From contig USEM01000001.1 in assembly GCA_900553695.1 (NCBI GenBank), positions 1 through 64,000 on the forward strand: a DNA stretch of 64,000 nucleotides, in the 5' to 3' direction. Both the position numbers and the translations under genes were made by a program. The notes beneath the pieces are model-generated. The model worked only from the letters and a program-made list of their open reading frames with translations, had not been told where the DNA came from and did not search any database. This document shows positions 8,369-16,733 of the stretch, one piece after another (position 1 is the first letter of the stretch; each line of letters opens with the position of its first letter). Source of the stretch: an uncultured Clostridium sp. GTDB lineage: Bacteria > Bacillota > Clostridia > TANB77 > CAG-508.

Positions 8369-10591
8369 TTACACCTCCTCGTTGTATGTTTTAATACTTG
8401 AATCTTTAAACAATTTTCTAGCATATTTTAGGCTTATTATATATGACATTGCCATTAATACTACATATAAGATAACATAATCTTTTATTTTTAAATAGTC
8501 TACTATTGTTTGTATAAAGCCTAAGTTTATAAGGTGCTTTGCCTGTAGTACAACTACTGATAAAGAAATTATAAATGCTAAATTTTCTACAACAAGTAAT
8601 TCTATTATTAATAGTTGCTTACATATTTTTCTTGTTGCTCCAAGCATTCTTATTATTGCAAAATATGTATTACGTGATTTTAGAATAACTTTTATTATAA
8701 AATATGTTATGAAAAATAGTGTTACTATTAGTACTATTGTTGCAATTGTTTGGAATATTTCAACTAGTTGTGACTGTCCTACTTTTACCATAGTATCTTT
8801 TATGATTAATGTTTTATATCCCAAGTTTTCAAGTTCTAAAGCTGTATTTCTTAAAAGAGCCATATCTTTAATAAATACACTTGATTGGTATGAAGGTTTA
8901 TCAAATAATTTGTTGTAATCTTCTGGGTTTATGTATATTGTGCCATTGCTCATTTCATATTCCCCACCAACTAAAGACTTCATATTATATTTTGTATATG
9001 TTCTTGCTATTGTTAGTTCTATTTCTTTTTGGTAATATAAATTATTTACTTCAATTTTTATAGGTTTATTTCTGCATGAACCACTTGGTACTTCATAGTT
9101 TAAATCATTACTTACATATGCCTTTCCAACAGGTACATTTTCGCTTGTTCTTACTGTGAAATATGGGTTAAATAAAGTTGATTCATAGTACTTACCTTGG
9201 AATAATACTTTTATTTGGCTATATGTTTGGTTTATTTGAAATCTCATTTTATTTAGTATAGCATCACTTACATATATATTTGAATTTCCATAATAATCAT
9301 TTGAATTTGCAAAATACTTTATTCCTACTACTTGCATTTTCACATCTTTATTCATAGTTCCAGTGTACAAATCTACTAGGTATAGTGTTGCATTTTCTAG
9401 CCTATTAACTAAAGCTTGTATGTAATAATCATCTTTATGTCCTTCAACTATAATTTCGTTATCATTCTCTGGCATCCTTCCAACATCTAACTTTCCCTTG
9501 AATCCTTTAATGCTAGTTGCTCTTCCATATATACTAAAATATTCATTATCTCCTAGGTCTACACCTGTATCTAATAATGCATCATCTTTTACTATGTAAT
9601 CTATGTTTTCTATGTTTTCTAATTTAGCATATTCTTCTTCGCTAAATGGCAAGCCATCTTTCTTTTTTATTACTATTCTATTTTCACTGCAATTCTGAAA
9701 TATATAGTTTTCTCCTTCTCTTTCTGCAAGGTGCTTTTGCTTTCTGCTATTAGCATATTGTGCTATTATCGCAGATGTCATGAACATAAACACAAGAAAT
9801 AGCAAAGCAAATTTTGTTTTTATATTAAATGTATTTCTAATTCCTAATCTCAATCTATTAAACAAAGTAATGTTCTTATATTCAACTTCATTGGCTTTTT
9901 TCGTGTTTTTTGTTTCTTTAATTTTCTTATCTTCAATTATTCTACCATCATGCATTGTAATTTTTCTTGTTACATATTTTTCAATTTGTTCATAATTGTG
10001 TGTAACAATTACTACCAACTTATCTTTTGCAATTTCACTAAGTAGTTTTATTGTGCTTTCTGCAGCTTCTTTATCCAAATTTCCTGTTGGTTCGTCCGCA
10101 ATTATTATTGGGGTTTCTTTTGCCAAGGCTCTAGCTATTGCCACTCTTTGCTTTTGGCCTCCAGATAATTTAGATACTTTTGTGTTCTTAAATTTATACA
10201 AATCTACTTTTTTTATTAGTTCAAGAACTTGCTTTTTTATCTTTCTCTTTTTATATCCATTTAATAAAAGCACAAGTTCAATATTTTGATAAACTGTATA
10301 ACTATTTACTAAATTGAATGTTTGAAAAATGTTGCCTATGTATTTTCTTCTAAAATCTTCAAAATCTTTGTCGCTATAATGGCTAGTTTCTTTGCCATTT
10401 ATGTACATTTCCCCTTCTTCATAGGTATCTAAACCACTAATTACATTAAGTAAAGTAGACTTTCCACTTCCTGATTCACCTGTAATTGCGACAAATTCAC
10501 CAATATCAAGTTTTAGGTTTACTTTTGAAAAACCAGTTGCTATAACACCTTTGTTATAATAAAACTTAGAAACATTTTTTAATTCTAACAA
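8369..10591 (-). CDS. ABC transporter, fused ATPase and FtsX-like permease (740 residues)
   Basis: Walker A GESGSGKST is at 38-46, followed by signature LSGGQKQRVAIARAL and Walker B PIIIADEPTGNLD. A helix near 258-280, an extracellular domain with a TIYINPEDYNKLF segment and three C-terminal helices make up the MacB/FtsX-like permease. It is the partner of the adjacent 820-residue transporter; the two differ widely in sequence, so they are not a recent duplication. The gene lies 17 bases after maf and likely shares its transcript. Confidence 0.88.
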   Translation of the reverse strand: MLELKNVSKFYYNKGVIATGFSKVNLKLDIGEFVAITGESGSGKSTLLNVISGLDTYEEGEMYINGKETSHYSDKDFEDFRRKYIGNIFQTFNLVNSYTVYQNIELVLLLNGYKKRKIKKQVLELIKKVDLYKFKNTKVSKLSGGQKQRVAIARALAKETPIIIADEPTGNLDKEAAESTIKLLSEIAKDKLVVIVTHNYEQIEKYVTRKITMHDGRIIEDKKIKETKNTKKANEVEYKNITLFNRLRLGIRNTFNIKTKFALLFLVFMFMTSAIIAQYANSRKQKHLAEREGENYIFQNCSENRIVIKKKDGLPFSEEEYAKLENIENIDYIVKDDALLDTGVDLGDNEYFSIYGRATSIKGFKGKLDVGRMPENDNEIIVEGHKDDYYIQALVNRLENATLYLVDLYTGTMNKDVKMQVVGIKYFANSNDYYGNSNIYVSDAILNKMRFQINQTYSQIKVLFQGKYYESTLFNPYFTVRTSENVPVGKAYVSNDLNYEVPSGSCRNKPIKIEVNNLYYQKEIELTIARTYTKYNMKSLVGGEYEMSNGTIYINPEDYNKLFDKPSYQSSVFIKDMALLRNTALELENLGYKTLIIKDTMVKVGQSQLVEIFQTIATIVLIVTLFFITYFIIKVILKSRNTYFAIIRMLGATRKICKQLLIIELLVVENLAFIISLSVVVLQAKHLINLGFIQTIVDYLKIKDYVILYVVLMAMSYIISLKYARKLFKDSSIKTYNEEV

Positions 10592-10608
10592 TTTATATCC
10601 CCCTAATT

Positions 10609-11181
10609 TTATATGTTTTTTAACATATCATACAACTTATGTATTGGTAACCCCATTATTGTAAAGAAGTTTCCTTCAGTTTTTTCTATGTGTACTCCAA
10701 ATGCACTTTGTGCTGCATAACCTCCTGCTTTATCATATGGTTTATCCTTATCTACCCAAGCTTCTATTTCCTCTTCTGTCATCTTTTTGAAATATACATC
10801 TGCTATATCATAATCTAGTTGTTCTTTGTATTCTCCATTTTTTTCTGAAATTACGCAAATACTTGTAATTACTTGATGTTTTTTTTCATTTAAATCTTGT
10901 AACATTTCAATTGCTTGTTCTCTTGTATGTGGTTTGCCATATATTTTGTCTCCTTCAATTACCATTGTATCTGAACCTATAACGGCTCTATCTCCCTCGT
11001 TTGATGTTTCATCAAATACAGATTTTGCTTTAATATGTGCAAGCCTTTTGGATTGCTCCTCAATACTAAGTCCCTCTTTAAATGTTTCATCACTGTTGCT
11101 TGGTTTTATATCAAATTTTAACCCCATCATTTCTAATAATTCTCTTCTTCTAGGAGATTCAGATGCTAAAATTATTTTCAT
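10609..11181 (-). CDS. maf: Maf family nucleotide pyrophosphatase
   Basis: Maf proteins hydrolyse non-canonical or methylated nucleoside triphosphates (dTTP/UTP or m7GTP types) and are linked to septum control in Bacillus. The N-terminal ASESPRRRELL, the central GSDTMV and the KAGGYAAQ segment are family hallmarks. The 190-residue length is normal. An ATG at 11193 has its AAAGGA almost touching it; the next ATG at 11181 has GGGA at good spacing and gives the standard MKIILASESPRR start. In many Clostridia maf lies beside radC and mreB, which here are 50 kb away. Confidence 0.93.
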   Translation of the reverse strand: MKIILASESPRRRELLEMMGLKFDIKPSNSDETFKEGLSIEEQSKRLAHIKAKSVFDETSNEGDRAVIGSDTMVIEGDKIYGKPHTREQAIEMLQDLNEKKHQVITSICVISEKNGEYKEQLDYDIADVYFKKMTEEEIEAWVDKDKPYDKAGGYAAQSAFGVHIEKTEGNFFTIMGLPIHKLYDMLKNI

Positions 11182-11230
11182 TTCAAATCCCATTCCTTTC
11201 GCGAGGTTATTATATCATAAAATGTTATAA

Positions 11231-11267
11231 AAAAACAAGGCAAAGCAGAAAATTATGCTTTGCCTTG
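11231..11267 (-). terminator. Terminator repeat, copy A
   Basis: A 12-bp stem, CAAGGCAAAGCA (11236-11247) and TGCTTTGCCTTG (11256-11267), with an 8-base loop. On the minus strand it is followed by a T run, so it ends the KilA-N gene. It is a near-identical direct copy of 12261-12298. Confidence 0.88.
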
Positions 11268-11277
11268 CCAAGAATTC

Positions 11278-12201
11278 CTATTTACTAATTATGTGTCTAT
11301 CTGTTTCGCTATAAGGTAATTTTTTTATACTTGAATTATTCTTTTTATCTACCTTATCTCGTAAATTTTCTAATCTTTTAATTTCTTTGTTGTTTTCTAA
11401 CACTTTAATCTGCCTTCTGGCTGACTCATTTAATTTTATTAACCTTTCACTTTGTGGAATGCCTTCATTTATTAATTCTGCATTTATATTTTCCAGATTG
11501 CTTAAAATAACTAAATGAAGCAAATCAGTAAAATCCCTCATATTTCCTTTTTCTGCCAAATCCTGATTTCGTGCTTTCCATTGTTTAGCCGTCATTCCAA
11601 ATAAGGCAACATTTAATACATCTGCTTCCTCAGCATAAACATATTTCTTCTGTTCTTCTGTCAAAGCTGGAACTATATTCATTTTTATAGCATCAGTATG
11701 TACCAAATAATTGACCTTTGACAATATTCTATTTGCTTGCCAATCGATTTTATATTGATATGATTCATTTCTTTTTAACCTTTCAAATTCCTGAATTAAA
11801 TATAGTTTAAATTCTGGAGATAGCCAACTTGCAAATTCAAAGGCTATATCGCTATGTGCAAATGTTCCTCCGTTATTTCCAGATTTTGATATTATACCAA
11901 TAGCATTTGTTTCTTTTATCCATTTCTTAGGTGACATATAAAAGCTATGTTTCCCCGCTTCATTTTCAAAGGTCTCGAATTCGTGACCTTTAAAATTCTC
12001 ATTATTAAGTCTTTCCCATAATCCTAAAAATGCTATTACATCTTTATTTCTCATCCAGGTCTGTACTGGTATTTTAGGTTCTTCTGAATTTGCATATCTT
12101 GCTAAATCAGTTAACGATATATATTCTTTATTATTTATTCTAATTACGCTAACTTTATTTTTTTCAACACATATTTCTGTCTTTATTATATCTTTTCTCA
12201 T
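11278..12201 (-). CDS. KilA-N domain protein
   Basis: A 307-residue protein with a KilA-N domain in the first 150 residues: YISLTDLARYAN, then TWMRNKDVIAFLGLWE and FEFASWLSPEFKLYLIQEFERLK. KilA-N is a DNA-binding domain first seen in phage and large DNA viruses and common in free-standing genes of gut bacteria. The C-terminal half contains an ALFGMTAKQWKARN segment and a lysine-rich end. The gene stands between two direct copies of the same terminator repeat, beside a surface protein lacking its membrane anchor, which suggests it arrived as a cassette. No integrase is next to it. Its biological role is unknown. Confidence 0.85.
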   Translation of the reverse strand: MRKDIIKTEICVEKNKVSVIRINNKEYISLTDLARYANSEEPKIPVQTWMRNKDVIAFLGLWERLNNENFKGHEFETFENEAGKHSFYMSPKKWIKETNAIGIISKSGNNGGTFAHSDIAFEFASWLSPEFKLYLIQEFERLKRNESYQYKIDWQANRILSKVNYLVHTDAIKMNIVPALTEEQKKYVYAEEADVLNVALFGMTAKQWKARNQDLAEKGNMRDFTDLLHLVILSNLENINAELINEGIPQSERLIKLNESARRQIKVLENNKEIKRLENLRDKVDKKNNSSIKKLPYSETDRHIISK

Positions 12202-12260
12202 ATATTATACCTTCTTTCCTCGTAGATAAATTTATTGTATTTATGTATTGTAACTTGCCT

Positions 12261-12298
12261 AAAAAACAAGACAAAGCAGAAAATTATGCTTTGCCTTG
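12261..12298 (-). terminator. Terminator repeat, copy B
   Basis: CAAGACAAAGCA (12267-12278) and TGCTTTGCCTTG (12287-12298) with the same loop as copy A and one base difference, which leaves one mismatch in the stem. It follows the LPKTG protein gene on the minus strand and ends in a T run. Confidence 0.82.
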
Positions 12299-12332
12299 TA
12301 CAATAGAAAGGATGTGTTTTTGCATGTTTATT

Positions 12333-13682
12333 TTACATGCCCGTTTTTGGTAGTTTCATCACCTCCTTTTCTGTTTTTATTTCTGTATGAGATGTTTTTT
12401 CTGGAGGTTTTACTTCTTCAGTTTTTTCTTGTTTTACTTCTTCATTATTTTTTATTTGATCAACTTCTAATTCTGTTTTTGGTTTTTCATTTTCAGGAAT
12501 TTCATCTTTATGCAAATTATTTACTTTTACTGTCGTTTCTTCATTTAATCGCAAGTCTATTTCAATTACTTTTTCATACATTTCATATCCTTCTAAGGTT
12601 TCTACTTCACGTATGTAGTATTTACCTGGCAATAGATTTTCTATTACAATTTTGCCTTGTTCATCTGTTACCAAGTTTGCATATATTACTTCTTTATTTT
12701 CATTTAAAAGTTCAAATTTTACTCCTGGTAATACATTTTTTGTTTCTTGGTCTTGTTTTATAATTATAATCTTACTAGAGTTTTCAAAATAGTATTCTGT
12801 TTTTGTTCCTGTTCCATTTTCATATACACTTCCTGTTACTGCAACGTTTTGAAGGCTTGCATTATCAGGTAATCCTATAAATACTGGCTTTGTAGCAACT
12901 TTTCCCTTTGCTTCAATTGTAAAATTTCCGTTCTTGTTTAAATTTCGAATTGGAATTAGAATTTTAAAACTCTCATTACTCTCAAAGGTGTCTTTTTCAT
13001 TGTTATTTATATCTGTAACTTTTATTCCTTCTACAATATCTCCTGATAGACTTATACTGTAGTTTTTAATTCCACCTGAAGCAGTTACTGTGAATGTTTT
13101 TGAAACATATTTGTTATCAATTAAATCAGTTTGCCATGAGGTTTTGTCTGCACTTATTTTTAATGTACTACTTGGTTTTACTTCATTACCATTTCTTGCT
13201 TTATTTACTATTTGTTTTAAAGCATTCAATGTTCTTTCTCCACCTTCTGCATCTCCTGCTTTATAGCTATCTAAATCTCTGCCATATACTGCACAATATA
13301 CTGCGTGCCTCGTTGCTAAATATGCTTCTTCTTTTGTTTTACACCCTAATTCTTCTGGAGTTTTATATGGATAACCGTTTACTATTGTTCTCCAAATTTC
13401 CATGTTTGTTAATTCATTATCAATATTTACTTCATATGAAAAATTTTCAGTTGCTCCGTCTCTTTCTAAATTTAAGCAATATACAGGGTGTTCTACTCCA
13501 TCTTCAGTGTATGCTAGTGGAATACATACTAAATCTATTCCATTCCTTTTTAGTAAATTTCCATAACGTGTTTTTCCATATATTGTTACTTTTTCGCTTG
13601 TTGCTAAGCTAATGCATGGCAATACTATATTGCTAAGCATTATAACTAGCATTATAAAAACTATACTTTTTATTTTTTTCAT
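12333..13682 (-). CDS. Secreted thioester-like/SpaA-type surface protein ending at LPKTGM
   Basis: A signal peptide (residues 1-27) is followed by a domain like the surface thioester domain, with Cys69 in VYCLN and an ATRHAVYC segment. In true thioester adhesins the second segment carries a Gln; here it reads TRH, so a thioester may not form. A SpaA/Cna-B type Ig domain covers about 315-390 (VLPGVKFELLNENKEV to YYIREVETLEGY). The tail is rich in Glu, Lys and Pro and ends in LPKTGM, then stops. The hydrophobic helix and basic tail of a sortase signal are missing. It lies 19 bases after a sortase gene, likely its processing enzyme. The loss of the anchor adjoins the repeat-flanked KilA-N gene. 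Confidence 0.82.
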   Translation of the reverse strand: MKKIKSIVFIMLVIMLSNIVLPCISLATSEKVTIYGKTRYGNLLKRNGIDLVCIPLAYTEDGVEHPVYCLNLERDGATENFSYEVNIDNELTNMEIWRTIVNGYPYKTPEELGCKTKEEAYLATRHAVYCAVYGRDLDSYKAGDAEGGERTLNALKQIVNKARNGNEVKPSSTLKISADKTSWQTDLIDNKYVSKTFTVTASGGIKNYSISLSGDIVEGIKVTDINNNEKDTFESNESFKILIPIRNLNKNGNFTIEAKGKVATKPVFIGLPDNASLQNVAVTGSVYENGTGTKTEYYFENSSKIIIIKQDQETKNVLPGVKFELLNENKEVIYANLVTDEQGKIVIENLLPGKYYIREVETLEGYEMYEKVIEIDLRLNEETTVKVNNLHKDEIPENEKPKTELEVDQIKNNEEVKQEKTEEVKPPEKTSHTEIKTEKEVMKLPKTGM

Positions 13683-13701
13683 TTTATTATTCCTTTCTTT
13701 T

Positions 13702-14296
13702 TTATATTTTTTCTATTGCTTGGACGCAAAGTCTTTTATTGGGTCTATTTCTTACACATGTTATTAATGTAATTCTATTATCTTCTGTTTCTTCTAAATA
13801 TGACCAATCTGTTTCATCAATTATAGTTGATAAAACTATTTCATACACTTTTGTTCCATATTGTGTTTTATAATATATTTCATCTCCAGGTTTTAAATCT
13901 TTAACTTTTTCAAAATAATTAATTGGGTAGCCGCCTGTTATGGGCTGCTAAGCCTATGTTTCCTTTCCAAAACGCTGTTTTAGTAAAATGTCCCACGTAT
14001 TTTTCCATAACTTCTTGTGTTGTATCTTGTGCAATTGGAGCAATTAAATTGATTTTTGGTATCTCAACTTGCCACAGCTCTAAATTTGCATAATTTATAT
14101 TAAGGAAGGTTTCAAAATTTGTATCTTTATCCACATCTAGTGTTTCTTCTATTTCTGTTTCTTTGCTTATTTCTTCTGTTAACTTTCCATTTTGCAAGCT
14201 TTCATATGCTAAGTTTACAGTAGTTAATATAAACACTACTAAAACTGCTATTATTAAGCTCACAGTAAGTCTTGTGTAATTTCTTATACACCTCAC
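13702..14296 (-). CDS. Sortase, read through one CGG +1 shift
   Basis: Sortases cut sorting signals and link surface proteins to the wall or build pili. Residues 1-35 hold a signal anchor. The catalytic His is in GLAAHNRG, just before the CGG at 13933-13931. The zero frame stops four codons later. Skipping C13933 turns HNR-CGG-CTA into HNR-GGC-TAC and gives HNRGYPINYFEKVKDLKPGD, the standard sortase run, then the catalytic Cys in TLITCVRNRP and the Arg near KRLCVQA. The full protein is 197 residues. Without the shift the enzyme lacks its catalytic Cys. It is the first gene of an operon with the LPKTG protein and has a good promoter at 14437-14409. Confidence 0.87.
13931..13933 (-). other. CGG +1 recoding site in sortase
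   Basis: AGG CGG CTA, zero-frame codon 122. Skipping C13933 gives AGG GGC TAC (Arg-Gly-Tyr), the conserved HNRGYP. It is the only one of the ten sites followed by C. Confidence 0.87.
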
Positions 14297-14408
14297 CTCT
14301 TTTCACTATTAAATTCTGTTTTCTTTTTTGGAATTTTCAAGAATAAAAGAACTTTATTCTTTCCTTAGAAATTATTTTGAAATTGCTTTCGCAATTAAAG
14401 ACATAATT

Positions 14409-14437
14409 ATTCTAGCACACTTTTTTCTATTTGTAAA
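14409..14437 (-). promoter_or_regulatory. Promoter of the sortase operon
   Basis: On the minus strand TTTACA (14437-14432), 17 bases, TAGAAT (14414-14409). Just upstream is a direct repeat of GTCGAA (in TGTCGAATTTTGTCGAACG, about 14444-14462), a possible operator. The rest of the 220-base gap to the next gene shows only a CACGAAGC/GCTTCGTG hairpin near 14481-14504. Confidence 0.65.
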
Positions 14438-14515
14438 GAAAAATCGTTCGACAAAATTCGACACAATATGCCATTTTAATCACGAAGCTGATGTTTGCTT
14501 CGTGTTTTATATGTA

Positions 14516-15166
14516 TTATTTAATTCTTGTATATTCATCAAGGTTTGGGAAAAATAAGTCTGTATCTGTTACTTTATTTACTTCTGTTGAAAAGTAGTAT
14601 ACAGTGTCTGCTGGCTCATGTTTTTTTAGGTCTTCCTTCTTTGTTGCTTTAACTTTAAAGTAAGTTCCTTTATCAAGCCAAAATTCAAATTCTTCTCCGT
14701 CTTGAACTTTGTTAATGTCTTTACATACATAGTAACATTCTTTATTTCCTAATTTTTCGCTATGTATTTTCCAAGTAAATACTGCTACTATCTTATCTTT
14801 AAGTGACATATTCTCATAAATTCCATCTGTTAAATAATCTTCGATATACATAGGTTCCCCATGATATTCATGATATGTTTTATCGGTAAGATTCAATATG
14901 TAGCTTGAGTTTTCATTTCTATAGTAGCACACATTAGAGTCATCTCCATATTTACCACCTATTGAATTTGATACAGTTTTACCATCTGTTGCAAATGCAT
15001 AAGAATAATGAGAATCCTCCCAAAAAGTTTTGTAATTTGTTATTTTACTATTGGCTTCAACATTTTTTATTATCCTATTAATTAAGCAAATTTTTCTTAC
15101 GAATACTGCAACAATAACCAATAGAACTACCAAAACAATACATATAACAGCCTTCTTCTTACTCAT
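14516..15166 (-). CDS. Membrane-anchored LolA-like protein, unknown role
   Basis: A 216-residue protein with one N-terminal hydrophobic helix (residues 6-25) and an extracellular domain. The pattern, a NYKTFWEDSHYSYAF opening, a LGNKECYYVCKD strand, a FWLDKGTYFKVKA strand and a VTDTDLFFPNLDEY end, resembles LolA/LppX-like beta folds. It is clearly related to the partial gene at 63412-64000, which has KECYIIKNF, LYIEKETGLCLK and VTDEIFTEPDMSLYE in the same order. GGGGGTGAAG precedes the ATG. Function unknown. Confidence 0.75.
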   Translation of the reverse strand: MSKKKAVICIVLVVLLVIVAVFVRKICLINRIIKNVEANSKITNYKTFWEDSHYSYAFATDGKTVSNSIGGKYGDDSNVCYYRNENSSYILNLTDKTYHEYHGEPMYIEDYLTDGIYENMSLKDKIVAVFTWKIHSEKLGNKECYYVCKDINKVQDGEEFEFWLDKGTYFKVKATKKEDLKKHEPADTVYYFSTEVNKVTDTDLFFPNLDEYTRIK

Positions 15167-15274
15167 ACCTTCACCCCCTTTATTTATTTATTTATTTATA
15201 ATAATATATCACATAATGACTTTTTATGCAACACTTCATTTTTTGGGAATTTTTGGAAATTTTTCCAGAATTTG

Positions 15275-15303
15275 TTGACATTATGCGAATTTTCTGTTAT
15301 ACT
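15275..15303 (+). promoter_or_regulatory. Sigma-A promoter of the secreted-protein gene
   Basis: TTGACA (15275-15280), 17 bases, TATACT (15298-15303). Downstream lies an inverted repeat ACTGTG (15324-15329) / CACAGT (15341-15346), in the position of an operator. Confidence 0.75.
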
Positions 15304-15356
15304 ATCTTTATTCTTTTTTTAACACTGTGATTAAATTTAACACAGTAGTAGTATGT

Positions 15357-15371
15357 AATAAGTGGATTTGG
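15357..15371 (+). repeat. Left arm of a 15-bp inverted repeat flanking the secreted-protein gene
   Basis: AATAAGTGGATTTGG, perfectly complementary to 15818-15832. Both arms lie in untranslated parts of the same transcript. Confidence 0.8.
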
Positions 15372-15398
15372 TTAAACATTTTCGAAAGGATTTTAGTT

Positions 15399-15809
15399 AT
15401 GAAACGTAATTCAAAAAAACTTGTAGCAACTTCCATTATTTTGATTTTGTGCCTGAGTATGTGCTTGAGCACAATGTCATTCGCTGCTGTCTTAGAAAAC
15501 GTAGTTTTCTATCGTGATACTGCTTCACAATTACCTTCGAGTGGCAGTACCCAAGTAAACCTATCGGGTAGCCCTAACATGTTTGGGTATATTGCCCTTC
15601 CTCTAAATGCTAATCGCACCGGAAGAGTAAATGTAACAATTACTCAAACTGCACGTCCACAGTATACACGGACAGTCACTTTAGTATCTGATGGTAATTA
15701 TCATACCGTTGATATGAGTGATTGGGGTATTCGTAAGGGTACGGTAACAGTAAGTTACAATACTGTTACTGCTCCTTTAAACAGTATTAGTATAACATTC
15801 GGTAACTAA
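15399..15809 (+). CDS. Small secreted protein of atypical composition, with an in-frame CGG
   Basis: A signal peptide (residues 1-29, ending FAA) is followed by a mature domain of about 107 residues that looks all-beta (VNVTITQTARPQYT, GTVTVSYNTVT). I do not recognise it. GAAAGGA precedes the ATG at 15399. Its base use is visibly richer in G and C than its neighbours and includes codons such as CGC and ACC that are rare around it. It carries the only in-frame CGG in the window (15669-15671) where the zero frame looks right: a +1 shift would add GQSL and stop, giving 94 residues instead of 136. Inverted repeats flank the gene. Recent acquisition is likely. Confidence 0.75.
   Translation: MKRNSKKLVATSIILILCLSMCLSTMSFAAVLENVVFYRDTASQLPSSGSTQVNLSGSPNMFGYIALPLNANRTGRVNVTITQTARPQYTRTVTLVSDGNYHTVDMSDWGIRKGTVTVSYNTVTAPLNSISITFGN
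15669..15671 (+). other. In-frame CGG without evidence of recoding (exception)
   Basis: ACA CGG ACA. The zero frame continues plausibly for 46 codons, while the +1 frame stops after GGA CAG TCA CTT. It lies in a gene of foreign appearance. Confidence 0.7.
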
Positions 15810-15817
15810 ACTAACAG

Positions 15818-15832
15818 CCAAATCCACTTATT
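15818..15832 (-). repeat. Right arm of the 15-bp inverted repeat
   Basis: CCAAATCCACTTATT on the plus strand, the exact reverse complement of 15357-15371. It starts eight bases after the stop codon. Confidence 0.8.
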
Positions 15833-15840
15833 TACTAATT

Positions 15841-15875
15841 ATGCCCACCTTGAAAATCATGGTGGGCATTTCTTA
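15841..15875 (+). terminator. Terminator of the secreted-protein gene
   Basis: ATGCCCACC (15841-15849) pairs with GGTGGGCAT (15861-15869), followed by TTCTTAT. Confidence 0.75.
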
Positions 15876-15907
15876 TATTGCACCTAAATTCTAAATAAAA
15901 AATATAA

Positions 15908-15951
15908 CAAAAATCGCTTGTCAAATCTTTGCATTTTTCGACAAACGATTT
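15908..15951 (-). terminator. Terminator of the gene at 15952
   Basis: AAATCGCTTGTC and GACAAACGATTT form a stem with one mismatch, directly after the stop codon on the minus strand. The stem end is A/T-rich. Confidence 0.6.
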
Positions 15952-16587
15952 TTATTCTCTTTCTTCTTCATTCTGTCTTATATCTACATAAGGCTGTTTT
16001 GCATATTCTTGTGCTACTTGGTTAGTTTTTTCTGTTAGTGCTTCATCTCTTAGTTCTTCTCGTATATTACTGCTTTGCCTGGGTGCTGCTTCTGCTAGTG
16101 ATTTTACTGTTTTTCCATTTTTACTTGATAAAAATTCTTGTATTGTATAATATCCTCTATCTATTAAACTCATTTTTAAGTCTGATTTTCCTCGTGCTTG
16201 TTTTAGAACCTTTCCTGTTTCTTTTGCTGATTTATACATTGCTACTTGCTCACTTAAGCTTAAATCACTCTTTTTTAAATTTCTTAAATCATACTCTACC
16301 TCTGGAGTGTTGGGTGGAAGTTCTATTTTTTTATTTGTATTATTTGCACTTTTGCATAGTTCTAGATAGCTTCTAAGTTGTTCTTCATTTTCGCTAAGTG
16401 CTCTTACTATTTTCATATCAAAAGGATAGTTAGTAATGCTACTTAAGTTATACTTTTCATATATTTTCTGTACTTCATTATCTTCTGGCTCTAAGTTTAG
16501 CTGTGTTATGCTATTTACACCGTCTAAAGTAGAAATTACATCTATACTTTCTGGATTAATTACAACTTTTTCTACAGTTTTGCTCAT
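15952..16587 (-). CDS. Unrecognised soluble protein, 211 residues
   Basis: I see no signal peptide or membrane segment. The sequence is charged and mostly helical in appearance, with NEVQKIYEKYNL, ALSENEEQLRSYLELCK and a C-terminal run rich in Glu, Arg and Gln (EELRDEALTEKTNQVAQEYAK). A conserved-looking PPNTPEVEYDLRN element lies near residue 95. GGAGG lies 5 bases before the ATG. It is a single gene, divergent from fhs. No function can be assigned. Confidence 0.75.
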   Translation of the reverse strand: MSKTVEKVVINPESIDVISTLDGVNSITQLNLEPEDNEVQKIYEKYNLSSITNYPFDMKIVRALSENEEQLRSYLELCKSANNTNKKIELPPNTPEVEYDLRNLKKSDLSLSEQVAMYKSAKETGKVLKQARGKSDLKMSLIDRGYYTIQEFLSSKNGKTVKSLAEAAPRQSSNIREELRDEALTEKTNQVAQEYAKQPYVDIRQNEEERE

Positions 16588-16733
16588 TTCTCCTCCATCT
16601 CTTTTGTTAAAAACATAATACTTCTATTTATAAGTGTAGCATATTAGAAAAATTTTTTCAATATTTTTTGTTCTTTTTATTGACTTTTTTTGTTTTGTTA
16701 TATATTATTAGCATGTGATGGAGGTGTTTTAAA

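Noticed and set aside
12333..12360. Hidden CGG shift restoring the LPXTG anchor
   Set aside because: The CGG there spans codons (ACG GGC), and neither other frame encodes a hydrophobic helix before a stop.
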